Positions 1-4,452 of a stretch of DNA of 6,293 nt are shown in pieces; position 1 is the stretch's first letter, and every line of letters starts with the position of its first letter. The position numbers were made by a program, and so were the translations under genes. The stretch lies in the NCBI GenBank assembly GCA_030641425.1, contig DAOWHM010000123.1:1-6293 (forward strand), written 5' to 3'. Under the pieces are notes generated by a model, which searched no databases, was not told where the DNA came from, and saw only the letters and a list, made by a program, of their open reading frames with translations. The stretch comes from Candidatus Bathyarchaeota archaeon. Lineage in GTDB: Archaea > Thermoproteota > Bathyarchaeia > Bathyarchaeales > SOJC01.

Positions 1-157
1 GGGGCTGTTTAACTAGGTTGGTGGGTTTTACCAGATTATGGGCTCCTGCTGGAGTCTTAGAGCCGAATGTTTCCAAGTAGTCAGGTTGCTTCTGCGCGCG
101 CAAAACGCTTGAAATGCGTTGAGATTTCCGATTTTCAGCTTGGTCTTGCGTGCACAT
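1..157 (-). CDS. Possible partial ORF running off the left edge, unknown function
   Basis: A minus-strand frame is open from the window edge to an ATG at 155-157, about 52 codons, with its C-terminal part missing. The frame in fact stays open further upstream to about 341, so openness alone is weak evidence. The translation is protein-like (it reads MCTQDQAENRKSQRISSVL and then a Pro/Gly/Asn-rich stretch), but I do not recognise a family. No Shine-Dalgarno site precedes the ATG. A TATA-like TTTAAG lies about 24 bases upstream on the minus strand (around 178-184), which would suit a leaderless archaeal start divergent from the trmO gene. A competing reading is a plus-strand C-terminal tail ending at a TAG at 78-80; it also matches nothing I know. 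Only the neighbouring sequence to the left can decide. Confidence 0.35.
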   Translation of the reverse strand, partial: MCTQDQAENRKSQRISSVLRAQKQPDYLETFGSKTPAGAHNLVKPTNLVKQP

Positions 158-161
158 TAGA

Positions 162-168
162 GTATATT
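162..168 (+). promoter_or_regulatory. Probable TATA box of the trmO gene
   Basis: GTATATT sits about 45 bases before the preferred start codon at 213. Archaeal transcription normally begins about 25 bases after the TATA centre, here near 190. That would place the Shine-Dalgarno site at 201-208 inside a short leader. The arrangement also argues against a translation start at the GTG at 150, which would lie upstream of the transcript. Confidence 0.4.
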
Positions 169-200
169 GTGAAAGAGTCTTAAACGCGGGTCGACGAAAA

Positions 201-208
201 AGGAGTGA
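201..208 (+). promoter_or_regulatory. Ribosome binding site deciding the trmO start
   Basis: AGGAGTGA closely resembles the archaeal consensus GGAGGTGA. It ends 4 bases before the GTG at 213 and 13 bases before the ATG at 222, so the spacing favours GTG 213. Confidence 0.5.
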
Positions 209-212
209 AGAA

Positions 213-653
213 GTGTCAAGCATGGAAACTGACGCCAAGTTAAGATTGATTGGAGTGGTAGAGAAATCTGGTAGAGAAGAAAGTAGATTACGCGTCTTCT
301 CTGAATTCTGCGCGGGGCTCAAACGTATAGAGCATTTCTCTCACATAATCGTGTTGTACTGGGCTCATAAGCGTGACAATCCGGAAGAGAGAAAGGTCTT
401 ACTTGTATATCCAAAGAGACACGCTGAGAAGACTCTGATGGGAGTCTTCGCCTGTAGAAGCCCGTCCAGACCCAACCCAATAGGACTCTGCATAGTTGAG
501 CTGGTAAAGGTTGAAGGATGTACTTTGACGGTCAAGGGTCTTGACGCCTTCGAAAACACTCCATTAATAGACATTAAACCATATATCCCGAGAAACGACT
601 CCATACCCGACGCTCGAGTCCCAAACTGGACATCCCGCGGTCCTCCAACATAA
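213..653 (+). CDS. trmO: TrmO-like tRNA (t6A37-N6) methyltransferase
   Basis: This is a TrmO (TsaA/UPF0066 family) protein of 146 residues. Characterised members use S-adenosylmethionine to methylate N6 of threonylcarbamoyladenosine at position 37 of certain tRNAs, in the cytoplasm. The sequence shows the family hallmarks in order: an IGVV strand near residue 13, the FSHIIVLYW strand near 42-50, the conserved GVFACRSPSRPNPIG block at 77-91 and DIKPYIP at 120-126. The length fits the compact single-domain archaeal forms; the longer C-terminal extension of bacterial TrmO is absent. The frame is open back to a GTG at 150, but the Shine-Dalgarno site at 201-208 and the likely promoter at 162-168 point to GTG 213, with ATG 222 as the alternative (143 residues). 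The family assignment is firm. Which tRNA is modified in this organism cannot be read from the sequence. Confidence 0.9.
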   Translation: MSSMETDAKLRLIGVVEKSGREESRLRVFSEFCAGLKRIEHFSHIIVLYWAHKRDNPEERKVLLVYPKRHAEKTLMGVFACRSPSRPNPIGLCIVELVKVEGCTLTVKGLDAFENTPLIDIKPYIPRNDSIPDARVPNWTSRGPPT

Positions 654-696
654 CCCACAAGTCACAACCAAGTCACCTCAAACCATCTTCGGTAAG

Positions 697-703
697 CTTT
701 ATC
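697..703 (+). promoter_or_regulatory. Probable TATA box of the sulfite-oxidase-like gene
   Basis: CTTTATC is centred about 21 bases before the TTG start at 721. The distance is a little short but compatible with a leaderless archaeal transcript beginning at or near the start codon. No Shine-Dalgarno site is visible before 721. Confidence 0.35.
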
Positions 704-720
704 TTCCTTAGTCAACTATT

Positions 721-1335
721 TTGCACGGAACAAAATTGGCTCTCGAAGAGAGTAACAGATGTAAAAAATTACCTCCAGGCCAGACCTCCATATCGGGACT
801 ATTGAGGTGGGGTGAAGATCATCCAACTATCCAAGGTCATCTGCCTAAGATAAACTTGGAAGAATGGGTTTTGAATATAGAAGGTGAGATCAAGAACCCG
901 CTGAAGCTGTGCTGGAAGGACTTGTTGGAGCTGCCAAAAGTTGAATCAACCAGTGACTTCCACTGTGTTGAAGGATGGAGCGTTCTTGGGCTTGAATGGG
1001 AAGGCGTCAGATTCAAAGCGATAGTGACGCTCGTACAACCTAACAAGGATGCTAGATTTGTGACCTTTGAATGTGCAGATCGCTACACAACCTCCCTTAT
1101 GCTTAAAGAGTTAATGGCAGACGATGTGATCTTAGCTCATAAACTTAATGGCAAACTTCTTGAAGTTGGTACAGGTGCTCCTTTACGACTCGTTGTTCCC
1201 TCTAAGTATGCTTATAAAAGCGCGATGTGGATCACAAAGATTCTGTTTACAGCTGAGAAGCAGATAGGCTACTGGGAGAGTCGTGGGTACAGTGACACTG
1301 CGGACGTTTGGAGGAATGACCGATTCTCAAAATGA
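721..1335 (+). CDS. Sulfite-oxidase-like molybdopterin-dependent oxidoreductase
   Basis: This 204-residue protein is a single oxidoreductase molybdopterin-binding domain of the sulfite oxidase/YedY (MsrP) superfamily. The key feature is FHCVEGWSV at residues 80-88: Cys82 should be the cysteine ligand of the molybdenum cofactor. Other family blocks are LPPGQ at 17-21, EEWVLNIEGEIKNP at 47-60, the GAPLRLVVPSKYAYKSAMW segment at 152-170 and the terminal GYWESRGYSDTADVW at 183-197. I see no Tat or Sec signal, haem domain or membrane helix, so it is probably cytoplasmic and needs a separate electron partner. The true substrate (sulfite, an S-oxide or other) cannot be told. The TTG at 721 is chosen because an in-frame stop lies at 709-711, no ATG occurs before the conserved core, and a TATA-like box sits at leaderless distance. 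A TTG at 736 is a less likely alternative. The pair that precedes APLR, often HG in sulfite oxidases, reads TG here; this position varies in YedY-like members. Confidence 0.85.
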   Translation: MHGTKLALEESNRCKKLPPGQTSISGLLRWGEDHPTIQGHLPKINLEEWVLNIEGEIKNPLKLCWKDLLELPKVESTSDFHCVEGWSVLGLEWEGVRFKAIVTLVQPNKDARFVTFECADRYTTSLMLKELMADDVILAHKLNGKLLEVGTGAPLRLVVPSKYAYKSAMWITKILFTAEKQIGYWESRGYSDTADVWRNDRFSK

Positions 1336-1387
1336 GAGAGTCTGGCTCTTAAGACGCGTTTGTTCTATGGAAATCTTTGTGCATTTG

Positions 1388-1879
1388 TTATATGAGGTTC
1401 TCTTCTAGATACTTGAAGGAGAAGTCTTTGATTACACCTTCGTCGACAACCATGATGAAGCTTTTAATATTGTCCATGTATTTGCCCCAGTCTTTCCGGA
1501 ATCGGGTCAATTTGCGCGCATAGTCTCTATAATTTCTGTGTATCGAAGCTATCATCCCGGTCATTCCTAATCCTTCGCCAGTCGATGCGAAGATAGCGTT
1601 TGGAAACTCAGATGCATACTCTTTGATTTTATTTATGAATTCGTCGGAAACGACTTCGGGGCTCATCTTGACGAAGGTGAAGGCTATGATTTCGAAGCCT
1701 AACTTCCGAAAATCTGGGATGATGGTGTAGTTTCTGATGAGGCCTTCACGTTCAAGTTTGCCTCGAGTTCGAGTTATTGTAGGCTGAGAAACCCCCAGTT
1801 TCTTAGCCAGTTTTCTATCGCTTTGCTTAGAGTTTCTTAGAAGTTCTATTAATAATCTACTGACAAGTTCTTTACGCAT
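1388..1879 (-). CDS. Lrp/AsnC-like winged-helix transcriptional regulator
   Basis: The protein has 163 residues from the preferred start. The N-terminal part is a winged helix-turn-helix: DRKLAKKLGVSQPTITRTRG (residues 21-40) carries the recognition helix, and LEREGLIRNYTIIPDFRKLG (42-61) is the wing and linker typical of Lrp/AsnC proteins. The remainder (about 62-163) alternates strands and helices and probably forms the effector/oligomerisation domain, but I cannot match it firmly to the RAM domain. The frame is open upstream to an ATG at 2026 (212 residues). The ATG at 1877-1879 is preferred because the helix-turn-helix normally begins near the N-terminus, the 49 extra residues look unlike the family, and a TATA-like TAAAT lies about 26 bases upstream. 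The gene converges with the sulfite-oxidase-like gene, ending 52 bases from it. Target genes and ligand are unknown. Confidence 0.8.
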   Translation of the reverse strand: MRKELVSRLLIELLRNSKQSDRKLAKKLGVSQPTITRTRGKLEREGLIRNYTIIPDFRKLGFEIIAFTFVKMSPEVVSDEFINKIKEYASEFPNAIFASTGEGLGMTGMIASIHRNYRDYARKLTRFRKDWGKYMDNIKSFIMVVDEGVIKDFSFKYLEENLI

Positions 1880-1902
1880 AATTGAAAGTCTGCAGTAGTT
1901 GC

Positions 1903-1907
1903 ATTTA
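1903..1907 (-). promoter_or_regulatory. Weak TATA-like element before the Lrp-like gene
   Basis: On the minus strand, CGTAAATG preceded by an A-rich stretch is centred about 26 bases before the ATG at 1879. That is the spacing expected for a leaderless archaeal start. The match to a TATA box is weak, so it is listed mainly because it supports the shorter start. Confidence 0.3.
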
Positions 1908-2009
1908 CGTTTTTTGGTCAATTTACCTGTCGCGTGCGTTTCCAAGGGTTTAAGGCGAATTAGTGATTTCAACAATCGATCTTCAGTCTTGTCGATGCGT
2001 GCATTATCG

Positions 2010-2222
2010 ATGAAGGCTCTCTTCAAAAAAGGTTTCTACGCTTGTCCAGAAGCAGCCGCAACGCTGGCAGGACTGCACAAGTTAGCTGGAGCAAAAGCGT
2101 TCAATTCCGATGAAGATATACTTCTGTACCTGACAGGCAACGCAATGGTGTACTCCGACACGGTGACAATAGAGAGAAGTGAAGTTCCGATCCTGAACAG
2201 ATATTCCGCAACGATAGATTGA
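2010..2222 (+). pseudogene. thrC: Threonine synthase C-terminal remnant
   Basis: About 70 residues in this frame match the C-terminal end of threonine synthase, the PLP enzyme that turns O-phosphohomoserine into threonine. The signature is GFYACPEAAATLAGLHKLAG (2025-2084) followed by DEDILLYLTGNAMVY (2109-2153). This corresponds to the family's G-(I/V)-F-x-x-PEGAAT...L..TGN/GxKY ending. The expected 300 or more upstream residues, including the PLP lysine region, are absent. Just upstream, a second frame starting near 1991 reads VDACIIDEGSL, which could be the preceding DEE(A/S)L segment displaced by a frameshift at the A6 run around 2025-2030; that is only a suggestion. No promoter or ribosome site leads into the remnant. 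The remnant abuts the region upstream of the Lrp-like gene, so a deletion or rearrangement probably joined them. The family match is by eye from conserved motifs. Confidence 0.65.
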
Positions 2223-2378
2223 AAGGAAAAACATCTTCATCTGAAGTCAATTGTTCTCTCATCATGTTTGTATGCATGCACATCTTAATGGTGGTATGTT
2301 GAAGAGAAAGAAAAAGTGAAGCAGTGTTACTTATGTTGGCGGTAGACTTATCGGATAGCTGCATTTAGTTAATTGAGG
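2223..2378. other. Non-coding gap between convergent remnant and methyltransferase gene
   Basis: This 156-base stretch lies between the stop of the threonine synthase remnant (plus strand) and the stop of the methyltransferase-like gene (minus strand). I find no convincing gene, RNA or long repeat. The only small structure is a 4-bp stem, CTTC-ATCT-GAAG, near 2235-2246, too weak to call a terminator. Confidence 0.5.
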
Positions 2379-2987
2379 TTAGAGTGGCATGAACATTCGT
2401 GTTTTACTTTTGTACTCAAGGTATTCTTTTCCAAACTCTTTCACTAGTTCTCTCTCTTCTCTCTTAGCCAACTTGTAGTACAAGAACACTAGAATAGGCC
2501 ACATGAATAGCAAAGGAATAGTTGCCCAGTGGACGAGCATCCCCAAAGTAATCAGGATGAAACCAGTGTATTGGGGATGTCGGATGTATGCGTAGATACC
2601 TCCGGTCACTAAATTGCCTTTTCCCTCATCTTTGCTCCAGTAATGTTTGTGAATCTCCCTCCAACCAAGGACTATAAGTATCGCTCCAACAAAGTTCAGT
2701 CCAAATCCTATGTACATTCCCCAGTATCCCACATATTGTTGTAAAGTATGTCCCCAGAGTATCCCTTCCGGCAACGAAGTGCCAAGAGCCCATGTGGCAA
2801 TGTATAAGCTGAGGGGGACGCCAAACATTTCGAAGGCCAAAGCTGCTACAAAGGCCAAGTAGACGCTTGCTGGACGTTTCTGACTTTTTCTATTAAACGG
2901 AATAAAAAATAGGAATAGACCGAATAGAACAGCCCAAGCGACCATGAAACTCCATTGACCATAGGCTGCCAAGATCCTTATCCTCAC
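2379..2987 (-). CDS. Isoprenylcysteine carboxyl methyltransferase-like membrane protein
   Basis: This 202-residue integral membrane protein belongs to the ICMT/phospholipid-methyltransferase-like superfamily, whose members transfer a methyl group from S-adenosylmethionine to lipid-linked or small substrates. Hydrophobic segments lie at about residues 11-30, 42-66, 86-108 and 139-170. The family's cofactor-binding signature is present: GGIYAYIRHPQYTG at 129-142 (Arg136, His137, Pro138, Tyr140), then EERELVKEFGKEYLEY at 177-192 and a final MFMPL. The real substrate is unknown; archaea do not have the eukaryotic CAAX pathway, so the family name should not be read as a function. It is the last gene of the leftward operon: its GTG start overlaps the TGA of the PepSY-like gene (GTGA), which suggests translational coupling. 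An internal ATG at residue 15 (2943-2945) is a less likely start because it would remove much of the first helix. Confidence 0.8.
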   Translation of the reverse strand: MRIRILAAYGQWSFMVAWAVLFGLFLFFIPFNRKSQKRPASVYLAFVAALAFEMFGVPLSLYIATWALGTSLPEGILWGHTLQQYVGYWGMYIGFGLNFVGAILIVLGWREIHKHYWSKDEGKGNLVTGGIYAYIRHPQYTGFILITLGMLVHWATIPLLFMWPILVFLYYKLAKREERELVKEFGKEYLEYKSKTRMFMPL

Positions 2988-3571
2988 TCTTCATGTATCT
3001 CTCGACCTTGGATGTGAGAGCCATGCCAGTTGTGGTACCAGACCGTGCCATTATAGCCATCGACGCTGAGCATTCCGTATACTTCTCCGTCTTTTGAGAT
3101 GTGGATTGTGTAGTATCCGTAGAATGGATGTGGGTCTTCCGCAATTGTGCCGGAGTAGGAATCATCAAGAAATTCTTGGGCTATCAATACAGCCTCATCC
3201 TGGTTGAGTTGCATCAGTCCTGATGGGGGTTGGTTCCAACCTCCCATCATTCCTCCGTGACCATATTTTGTGTTCCACATCATATTTGGACCATATTCAG
3301 GAAAGATTCGCCCGGTGCGTTTGTCGATGAGCATCTCGAAGGCGCCGATCCCTGTAGATTTCTCATAATATACTACGTAGAAGTTCTGCTCGAACTCCAT
3401 TATCTCGTCAATAGCTATGTTAGGGTTGTTTAATGATGTCAGATATCTCTCACTTATCGTGAGGGCATTATCCATACTGTATACTCCGGATTGAAAGAAG
3501 GTTAATATTACAAAGCCGATTAAGCCGATTGAGACCAGAATAAGTCCCAAAGCCAATCGCTTCTGCGTCAC
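2984..3571 (-). CDS. Membrane-anchored PepSY-like protein with Met/His patch
   Basis: The 195-residue protein has a short basic N-terminus (Lys4, Arg5), one hydrophobic helix at about 6-26, and a long domain that should lie outside the membrane. Two stretches resemble PepSY-type repeats: about 36-93 (helix, then strands ending in DKRTGRIFPEYG) and about 121-183 (LNQDEAVLIAQEFLDD, then strands ending in VDGYNGTVWYHNWHG). Between them lies a Met/His/Trp-rich patch at 97-112 (MMWNTKYGHGGMMGGW), and the C-terminus holds several histidines (147, 156, 179, 182, 185, 193). Such side chains fit Cu(I)/Cu(II) binding, and the gene sits in an operon beside a copper ATPase; copper binding is inferred. 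The GTG start is supported by GGAG 8 bases upstream, inside the end of the SHOCT gene, and only 2 bases separate the two genes. Confidence 0.7.
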   Translation of the reverse strand: MTQKRLALGLILVSIGLIGFVILTFFQSGVYSMDNALTISERYLTSLNNPNIAIDEIMEFEQNFYVVYYEKSTGIGAFEMLIDKRTGRIFPEYGPNMMWNTKYGHGGMMGGWNQPPSGLMQLNQDEAVLIAQEFLDDSYSGTIAEDPHPFYGYYTIHISKDGEVYGMLSVDGYNGTVWYHNWHGSHIQGREIHEE

Positions 3572-3573
3572 GA

Positions 3574-3903
3574 TTACAACTCCGCTTTCATCTTTACGAA
3601 TTGCTCTTTTGTGATCTCGCCCTTTGCGTATCGCTCTCTGAGGATTTCGAGAGCTCTTCCATCATGGTTAGACGCTGATCTTCTCGGTTCTTCAGATCCG
3701 GTGACGAAGTAGTATGCTCCTAGGACTATCAAGACAAGGAATACTATGGGTATTAGAAGTGTGAAGCCATATCCATATCCCATCATACCCATCATTCCAG
3801 ACATGTATCCGCCGCCTAAGCCCCACATCAGCATTGGTAGGATACCTATCAATATGAGGAGAAATGCGAAGAGCCAAATCAGATTTCTGTTTTTTTCAGA
3901 CAT
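3574..3903 (-). CDS. Two-helix SHOCT-domain membrane protein with Met-rich loop
   Basis: This 109-residue protein has two hydrophobic helices (about 8-29 and 46-68). They are joined by a Gly/Met-rich loop, GGGYMSGMMGMMGYGYG at 30-46 (Met34, 37, 38, 40, 41). It ends in a C-terminal SHOCT domain at 83-109: ALEILRERYAKGEITKEQFV followed by KMKAEL. Basic residues at the N-terminus (Lys4, Arg6) and after helix 2 (Arg74, Arg75) suggest that both ends are cytoplasmic and the Met-rich loop faces outside. SHOCT proteins of this layout are commonly found beside heavy-metal ATPases, but their biochemical role is not established. It is the first gene of the leftward operon. The ATG is well supported by AGGTGA five bases upstream. 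It diverges from the PadR-TRASH regulator across a 76-base shared promoter region. Confidence 0.85.
   Translation of the reverse strand: MSEKNRNLIWLFAFLLILIGILPMLMWGLGGGYMSGMMGMMGYGYGFTLLIPIVFLVLIVLGAYYFVTGSEEPRRSASNHDGRALEILRERYAKGEITKEQFVKMKAEL
3580..3583 (-). promoter_or_regulatory. Ribosome binding site of the PepSY-like gene
   Basis: On the minus strand, GGAG lies 8 bases before the GTG start at 3571 and inside the last codons of the SHOCT gene. It supports this GTG as the start and close translational linkage of the two genes. Confidence 0.5.
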
Positions 3904-3907
3904 TTTT

Positions 3908-3913
3908 TCACCT
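3908..3913 (-). promoter_or_regulatory. Ribosome binding site of the SHOCT gene
   Basis: On the minus strand AGGTGA, a core match to GGAGGTGA, ends 4 bases before the ATG at 3903. It fixes the start and implies that the leftward transcript has a short leader. Confidence 0.6.
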
Positions 3914-3928
3914 GTACTTAATTCTATG

Positions 3929-3939
3929 GTAGGTAATAT
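3929..3939 (+). repeat. Direct repeat copy 1, candidate operator GTAGGTAATAT
   Basis: This is the first of two exact 11-bp copies. It overlaps the edge of the AT palindrome and, for the leftward SHOCT promoter, falls between the TATA element and the expected transcription start. A bound protein here should block that promoter. Operator function is inferred. Confidence 0.55.
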
Positions 3940-3947
3940 TTAAATAT
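3936..3947. promoter_or_regulatory. Palindromic AT box, probable bidirectional TATA element
   Basis: ATATTTAAATAT is a perfect 12-bp palindrome. It is centred about 38 bases from the SHOCT start, which puts a leftward transcription start near 3917, just ahead of the ribosome site. It is also about 38 bases from the padR-like start, which puts a rightward start near 3967 with a leader of about 13 bases. A second AT-rich box (CTAATATATT, 3956-3965) could instead drive padR with a leaderless transcript. Which one is used cannot be told from sequence. Confidence 0.5.
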
Positions 3948-3966
3948 ATCTATTTCTAATATATTC

Positions 3967-3977
3967 GTAGGTAATAT
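3967..3977 (+). repeat. Direct repeat copy 2, candidate operator GTAGGTAATAT
   Basis: This is the second exact copy, in the same orientation and starting 38 bases after the first. It ends 2 bases before the ATG of the PadR-TRASH gene and covers its likely transcription start. Binding here would repress padR-copA, so this is a candidate autoregulatory site. Confidence 0.55.
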
Positions 3978-3979
3978 AA

Positions 3980-4447
3980 ATGTTGAACGAAGACATTGCC
4001 TTGGATATGATACGGTCCTCTATAGTTCTACTTCTCAGCGAGAAACCTCTCCACGGTTATGGAATAATGAAAGAAATTGAAGGCCGAATTGGCAAGCCGG
4101 TCAATCCAGGTCTACTTTATCCTTTCTTAAAACACCTTGAAAAAAATGGCTTAGTGAAATCGACTAGAAAACCGGTGGGCCGGAAACCAAAGAAAGTGTA
4201 TGAGTTGACAGCCACCGGAAAGGAATTAGCCACTCGCATCTATAAACGGATTGCATCCATGGTCTCTATGGCTATCAAATCAGACCTAAGTGTATGTTTC
4301 CATTGCGGCTGCAAAATTTACGAAGGAGGATACCGAGAGGCTGAAGGAGACAAAGAAAGAATCTTCTGTTGCGTTCACTGCGCCCAAGCCTATAAAAACG
4401 AATTACACTCGGCAACTCAATCAACCGAAAAACCAAGAAGGAGATGA
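3980..4447 (+). CDS. PadR-family regulator fused to a TRASH-like metal-sensing domain
   Basis: The 155-residue protein has two parts. Residues 5-95 are a PadR-type winged helix: SSIVLLLSEKPLHGYGIMKE at 13-32, then NPGLLYPFLKHLEKNGLVKS at 42-61, the basic wing GRKPKKVYELTATGKE at 67-82, and a helix for dimerisation. Residues 105-141 are Cys-rich: Cys106, Cys109, Cys111, Cys130, Cys131, Cys134. Cys109-X20-Cys130-X3-Cys134 meets the TRASH definition (C-X19-22-C-X3-C), and the FCCVHCAQAYK ending is typical. TRASH domains are predicted metal sensors; in Sulfolobus CopT, a DNA-binding domain plus TRASH is encoded next to copper genes. The usual long PadR C-terminal helical domain is replaced by this module. 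The gene ends 5 bases before copA and is divergent from the SHOCT operon, so it is probably the copper-responsive controller of both. Whether it represses or activates, and which metal it binds, are inferred. Confidence 0.85.
   Translation: MLNEDIALDMIRSSIVLLLSEKPLHGYGIMKEIEGRIGKPVNPGLLYPFLKHLEKNGLVKSTRKPVGRKPKKVYELTATGKELATRIYKRIASMVSMAIKSDLSVCFHCGCKIYEGGYREAEGDKERIFCCVHCAQAYKNELHSATQSTEKPRRR
4440..4447 (+). promoter_or_regulatory. Ribosome binding site of copA, overlapping the padR stop
   Basis: GGAGATGA differs from GGAGGTGA by one base and includes the TGA stop of the preceding gene. It ends 5 bases before the GTG at 4453. An in-frame TGA at 4450-4452 rules out any earlier copA start, so this site fixes the start and suggests coupled translation. 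Confidence 0.75.
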
Positions 4448-4452
4448 TTTGA

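Noticed and set aside
150..212. Extension of trmO to a GTG at 150
   Set aside because: The 21 extra residues precede the conserved core, lie upstream of the expected transcript start, and lack a ribosome site; AGGAGTGA at 201-208 points to 213.
365..658. Minus-strand ORF opposite trmO
   Set aside because: It is antisense to a well-conserved gene and has no protein family features of its own.
1336..1387. Palindrome TCTTAAGA and a short GTCT/AGAC stem between convergent genes as a terminator
   Set aside because: The stem is only 4 bp with no following T run; it could equally be chance.
1880..2026. N-terminal extension of the Lrp-like protein to the ATG at 2026, including a CNYC motif
   Set aside because: It adds 49 residues ahead of a helix-turn-helix that normally starts near the N-terminus, and it runs into the threonine synthase remnant on the other strand. 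The CxxC is a single pair with no partner.
1899..2222. Plus-strand ORF of 107 codons as an intact gene
   Set aside because: Only its last two thirds match threonine synthase; the first part is antisense to the upstream region of the Lrp-like gene and unlike any thrC segment. It is annotated as a remnant.
2101..2364. Minus-strand ORF of 87 codons
   Set aside because: It is largely antisense to the threonine synthase remnant, has no recognisable motif and no ribosome site.
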